Source: Chloroflexota bacterium
GTDB taxonomy: Bacteria > Chloroflexota > Anaerolineae > Anaerolineales > Villigracilaceae
Reading direction: 5' to 3'
NCBI GenBank assembly: GCA_026389975.1
Contig: JAPLGV010000078.1
Location: 1-8,786, forward strand
DNA: 8,786 nt
Part shown: positions 5,761 through 8,786 of the stretch, one piece after another
Position numbering within the stretch: position 1 is the first letter of the stretch
Layout of the letters: the number at the start of each line of letters is the position of its first letter
Made by a program: the position numbers and the translations under genes
Notes under the pieces: generated by a model
What the model saw: the letters and a program-made list of their open reading frames with translations, nothing else
Databases searched by the model: none
What the model was told of the DNA's origin: nothing

Positions 5761-7329
5761 ATGAATTTCGCCATGCGCAAGGCCGCCATTTTGCTCGTCC
5801 TTACCGGTATGCTTCTCTCTGCTTGCGGCACCAACCTGTGGGGTACTTATGATCCATCCCTGACACCCACGCCCACTTCCATTCAGACTGTTCTCGCAGA
5901 CCCGGAACCTACTCCGACGAATGTGGTCCTCCCGCTATCCACCACCCAAGCCGCCACCGTTCCCCCTTCTCCGACGGTTACGCCCACTGCGGCTGTTACC
6001 CCCGGCACGCCGCGCCCTACTATTGTTTATTTCTCCCAGTCGGGTGACAGCCTGGAGGCGGTTGCCCTGCATTTTGGCGTGCAAGTCTCGGAGATTTCGT
6101 CGCCGGTAAGCCTGCCGACCACTGGCTTGCTGAATCCGAATACCCCCCTCGTCATTCCCAATCGCCTTTCGCAGACCCCTACCAAGCTCTCCCGGCAGAT
6201 CATCCCGGATAGCGAACTGGTTTATTCGCCCAGTGCACAGAGTTTTGATATAGAAGGTTACGTCAGTTCGGCGGGGGGAAATTTGAGCACTTTCCGCGAA
6301 CCCAGGGGTAATGTCATTATTACCGGAGCGGAAGTCGTCCAGCTGATAGCGTTTGGGAGTTCCATCAGCCCGCGCATGTTGCTGGCACTCATCCAGTATC
6401 ACACCGGCTGGGTGCAGGGTCAGCCCAAGCCCGGCGTGGACGAGACCTATCCGCTTGGCTTTCATGACCCTCTTTACCCCGGCCTGTATCAGCAACTGCG
6501 GCTGATCGTCCGGGAACTGCTGGCCGGGTATTACGGCTGGCGGGATGGGAAATTAACCGGGTTGACCTTCCCGGACGGCACCACCCTGCGACTCGCTCCA
6601 GACCTGAATGCTGGTAGCGTGGCCCTGCAATACATGTTTTCCAGGCATCTCAACTATGCGGATTGGCTGCAGGCCATAGATCCGGATACCGGCTTCCCGG
6701 CTCTCTTCACCAGCATGTTTGGCGATCCCTGGGAACGTTCACAGGAAACCGGGCCGCTCTTCCCTCCTGACCTGACCCAGTATACTTTCACCCTGCCGTT
6801 TGAAGTGGGTGCCTTGTGGGCTTTCACTGGCGGCCCGCACCCTGCCTGGGAACAGGAAAGTGCCCTGGCTGCCCTGGATTTCGCACCAGCCGCGGCTGTC
6901 TCGGGCTGCGTCGAGTCCAATGCCTGGGTGGTGGCCATTGCCCCCGGACTGATCGTGCGCTCCGGAGACGGCTACGTGGTGCTTGACCTGGATCGGGACG
7001 GATTCGAGCAGACCAACTGGGTGGTGCTTTACCAGCATATTGCGACCAAAGACCGTATCCCGGCGGGCACCTTGGTGGATGCTGGTGCCCGCATAGGCCA
7101 CCCATCCTGCGAAGGCGGCAGGGCCACCGGTACGAACGTCCATATTGCTCGTAAATATAACGGCGAGTGGGTGTCTGCCGGCGATCCCCTGCCGTTCGTC
7201 TTGAGCGGCTGGAAGACCCATTACGGAAGCGCCCCGTACAAAGGCACACTCACCAAAGGTGACCAGACGATCACCGCCAACCAATCCGGTACGTACGAGT
7301 CGCAAATCATCCGCAAGCCGGGTGAATAA
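5761..7329 (+). CDS. LysM-like / M23A-like lipoprotein, copy 2, with altered HxH motif
   Basis: A 522-residue paralogue of copy 1. The signal peptide carries the lipobox L-S-A-C22, followed by a long Pro/Thr-rich linker (about 33-87), a more degraded LysM-like segment (about 88-133, FSQSGDSLEAVALHFGV), the shared middle domain (ISPRMLLALIQYHTGW) and an M23-type domain. The peptidase domain keeps G-G-P-H360-x12-D373, Y-Q-H, the C383/C450 pair and the D409-x-D-x-D-G-x-E416 loop. However, the HxH motif reads T-N459-V-H461: the first His, the catalytic one in characterised M23 enzymes, is Asn. The second His, a zinc ligand, remains. It may therefore bind metal and wall without cutting. ATG 5761 is chosen because it gives a normal signal peptide and follows the TATAAT box; an in-frame ATG at 5719 overlapping the copy 1 stop would add 14 residues. 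Confidence 0.9.
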   Translation: MNFAMRKAAILLVLTGMLLSACGTNLWGTYDPSLTPTPTSIQTVLADPEPTPTNVVLPLSTTQAATVPPSPTVTPTAAVTPGTPRPTIVYFSQSGDSLEAVALHFGVQVSEISSPVSLPTTGLLNPNTPLVIPNRLSQTPTKLSRQIIPDSELVYSPSAQSFDIEGYVSSAGGNLSTFREPRGNVIITGAEVVQLIAFGSSISPRMLLALIQYHTGWVQGQPKPGVDETYPLGFHDPLYPGLYQQLRLIVRELLAGYYGWRDGKLTGLTFPDGTTLRLAPDLNAGSVALQYMFSRHLNYADWLQAIDPDTGFPALFTSMFGDPWERSQETGPLFPPDLTQYTFTLPFEVGALWAFTGGPHPAWEQESALAALDFAPAAAVSGCVESNAWVVAIAPGLIVRSGDGYVVLDLDRDGFEQTNWVVLYQHIATKDRIPAGTLVDAGARIGHPSCEGGRATGTNVHIARKYNGEWVSAGDPLPFVLSGWKTHYGSAPYKGTLTKGDQTITANQSGTYESQIIRKPGE

Positions 7330-7341
7330 CCCTTTTATCCC

Positions 7342-8786
7342 GTGTTACGCCATAAGAAAACCTTCCTACTCATCCTGGCTCTCTCGCTGGCGGCCTGTCT
7401 GCCGCAGGGCGGAGACTTGACGCCTGCTCCGGTAACGGCCACCCAGACCCCGGGTCCGCCCCCGACACCACTGCCGTCGCGTCCTGAGTACGATCCCGGT
7501 GAACTGGTGGACTATGTCGCCCAAACTGGTGATACGCTCCCGGCGCTGGCAGTCCGTTTTAATACCACCATCCAGGAAATCCGGGACGCCAACCCGGATA
7601 TTCCTGCCGACGCCACCAGCATGCCGCCCGGCATGCCAATGAAAATCCCGATTTATTACCTACCGTTTTGGGGGACAACCTTCCAGATTTTACCCGACAG
7701 CCAGTTTGTCAATGGCCCGGCTGCCATCGGTTTCGATACCGGGGCTTTTGTCGCCAGTCATCCTGGCTGGTTGAAGGATTTCCGCGCTTATGTCGTGGAT
7801 GCCAACCATTCCGGGGCCGAGATCGTGGATCTCGTGGCAACCAACTACAGCGTTAGCCCGCGCGTGCTGCTGGCTGTCCTGGAATACCTGACCGGGGCGC
7901 TCTCCCAGCCGGTGCCGCCCAGGGGAAGCTATCCGCTCGGCGAAGTGGATTACACTCACGCGGGTCTTTATATGCAACTCATCTGGGCGGCCAACGTGCT
8001 CAACAACGGCTACTATGGCTGGCGTACCGGAAGCCTGACCGAGCTCGAGCACTTCGACGGGAACATCGAACGTCCCGACCCCTGGCAGACAGCGGCCACG
8101 GTGGCGTTCCAATATTATTTTTCCCGACATTATTCCTTGGAAGACTACGCCCGCGCCATCGGACCCGACGGCGTGGCGCGCACATACCAGGCTCTTTTTG
8201 GCAATCCCTGGGCGGTTGACCAGCCCCACATCCCGGTCAGTCTCCAGCAGCCGGAGTTTACTTTCCCCTTCCCGGCAGGCGATACCTGGGCCTTCACCGG
8301 CGGTCCGCATACGGGCTGGGGGAGTCTCCTGCCCTGGGCCGCACTCGACTTTGGTCCACCGGATGTCCGCGGCTGTGTCCCGACAACTGAAGTGGCAACT
8401 GCTGTGGCGAATGGGGTGGTGGTCCGCTCGGAGACGGGTGTGGTGATGCTCGATCTGGACGGTGACGGCGACGAACGCACTGGCTGGGACATCCTCTACC
8501 TGCACGTTGCGACGGCCGGGCGCGCCTCGGTCGGACGGACGCTGAAAGTGGGTGACCCGATCGGTTATCCCTCCTGCGAGGGTGGTACGGCCACCGGTAC
8601 GCACATCCACATTGCTCGCAAGTACAACGGTGAATGGATTCCCGTAGACAGCGCTATCTCATTCAATCTGGATGGCTGGATTGCCCATATTGGCGATGTC
8701 CCTCGCCAGGGTACGCTGACGCGCGGCAACCAGACTGTCATCGCCTGCGATTGTTCCGATGCAGCCAGCCAGGTCAAGGCCGGGAA
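7342..8786 (+). CDS. LysM / M23A-like peptidase lipoprotein, copy 3, 3' end cut by window
   Basis: The third paralogue, open for 481 complete codons to the window edge; comparison with copies 1 and 2 suggests only a short C-terminal tail is missing. The start is GTG 7342, which gives a clean signal peptide with the lipobox L-A-A-C19; no Shine-Dalgarno or clear -10 box precedes it. It lies 12 nt after the stop of copy 2, so it probably shares its transcript. Domains in order are a Pro/Thr-rich linker (about 26-50), a LysM (about 57-103, YVAQTGDTLPALAVRF), the shared middle domain (SVSPRVLLAVLEYLTGA) and an M23 domain with G-G-P-H323-x12-D336, Y-L-H, T-H421-I-H423, the C345/C412 pair and a D371-x-D-x-D-G-x-E378 loop. 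The active site looks complete. It is predicted to be a surface-anchored cell-wall endopeptidase. An extra C-D-C near the visible end is not found in the other copies. Confidence 0.9.
   Translation, partial: MLRHKKTFLLILALSLAACLPQGGDLTPAPVTATQTPGPPPTPLPSRPEYDPGELVDYVAQTGDTLPALAVRFNTTIQEIRDANPDIPADATSMPPGMPMKIPIYYLPFWGTTFQILPDSQFVNGPAAIGFDTGAFVASHPGWLKDFRAYVVDANHSGAEIVDLVATNYSVSPRVLLAVLEYLTGALSQPVPPRGSYPLGEVDYTHAGLYMQLIWAANVLNNGYYGWRTGSLTELEHFDGNIERPDPWQTAATVAFQYYFSRHYSLEDYARAIGPDGVARTYQALFGNPWAVDQPHIPVSLQQPEFTFPFPAGDTWAFTGGPHTGWGSLLPWAALDFGPPDVRGCVPTTEVATAVANGVVVRSETGVVMLDLDGDGDERTGWDILYLHVATAGRASVGRTLKVGDPIGYPSCEGGTATGTHIHIARKYNGEWIPVDSAISFNLDGWIAHIGDVPRQGTLTRGNQTVIACDCSDAASQVKAG

Larger units (their letters stand above)
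4196..8786 (+). other. Tandem triplication of a LysM-middle-M23 lipoprotein gene
   Basis: Three genes of the same domain order lie head to tail with gaps of 38 and 12 nt. Shared anchors are PDS(E/Q)xVxxP before the middle domain, SPR(M/V)LLA, WAFTGGPH, ALDF, PSCEGG and (F/Y)NGxW. The distance between the two conserved peptidase-domain Cys residues is 67 in all three copies. The copies have clearly diverged, so the duplication is old. Confidence 0.9.

Noticed and set aside
5860..6020. Possible DNA repeat array in the Pro/Thr-rich linker of copy 2
   Set aside because: It is low-complexity coding sequence for a spacer; no regular unit length was found and nothing resembles a CRISPR.
7327..7341. 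Leaderless promoter for copy 3
   Set aside because: The T-rich stretch at 7333-7338 lies only three nt before the GTG and matches TATAAT poorly; read-through from copy 2 is more likely.

Overview
The window is GC-rich bacterial DNA. It carries lipoproteins with clear lipoboxes and Pro/Thr-rich linkers joined to LysM and M23-type peptidase domains, and also a cytochrome b5-like mini-protein and ROK and GH13 sugar genes. This mix suggests a member of the Chloroflexota, probably class Anaerolineae. That placement is inferred from gene style only, because no rRNA or marker gene is present.

Left half (1-4066, all on the minus strand, read right to left): a probable operon. It starts with a small cytochrome b5-like heme-binding protein (4066-3815). 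Next is a GH13 alpha-glucosidase (3799-2081, GTG start), then a small YHS-domain protein (2102-1818) that overlaps the end of the glucosidase by 22 nt. A ROK-family fructokinase (1818-937) follows, its ATG overlapping the YHS stop codon. After a 143-nt gap holding two related hairpin repeats comes an NAD(P)-binding epimerase-like protein (793 to beyond base 1), cut by the window edge. The glucosidase and fructokinase pair suggests use of a glucose-fructose disaccharide such as sucrose or one of its isomers.

Middle (4067-4195): a 129-nt divergent intergenic region. A -10 element lies 6-7 nt before the start codon on each side, with no Shine-Dalgarno, which suggests leaderless transcripts.

Right half (4196-8786, plus strand): three tandem paralogous lipoproteins, the last missing only its extreme C-terminus at the window edge. 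Each has a signal peptide with lipobox, a Pro/Thr-rich linker, a LysM (degraded in the second copy), a conserved middle domain that looks like a degenerate lytic-transglycosylase fold, and a C-terminal M23 peptidase domain of the beta-lytic (M23A) style. Copies 1 and 3 keep all expected metal and catalytic residues. Copy 2 has Asn in place of the first His of the HxH motif and may be inactive as a peptidase. The set looks like a surface-anchored cell-wall remodelling or wall-binding module that diversified after duplication.

No tRNA, rRNA, CRISPR array or insertion sequence was seen, and no gene-free stretch exceeds 300 nt.
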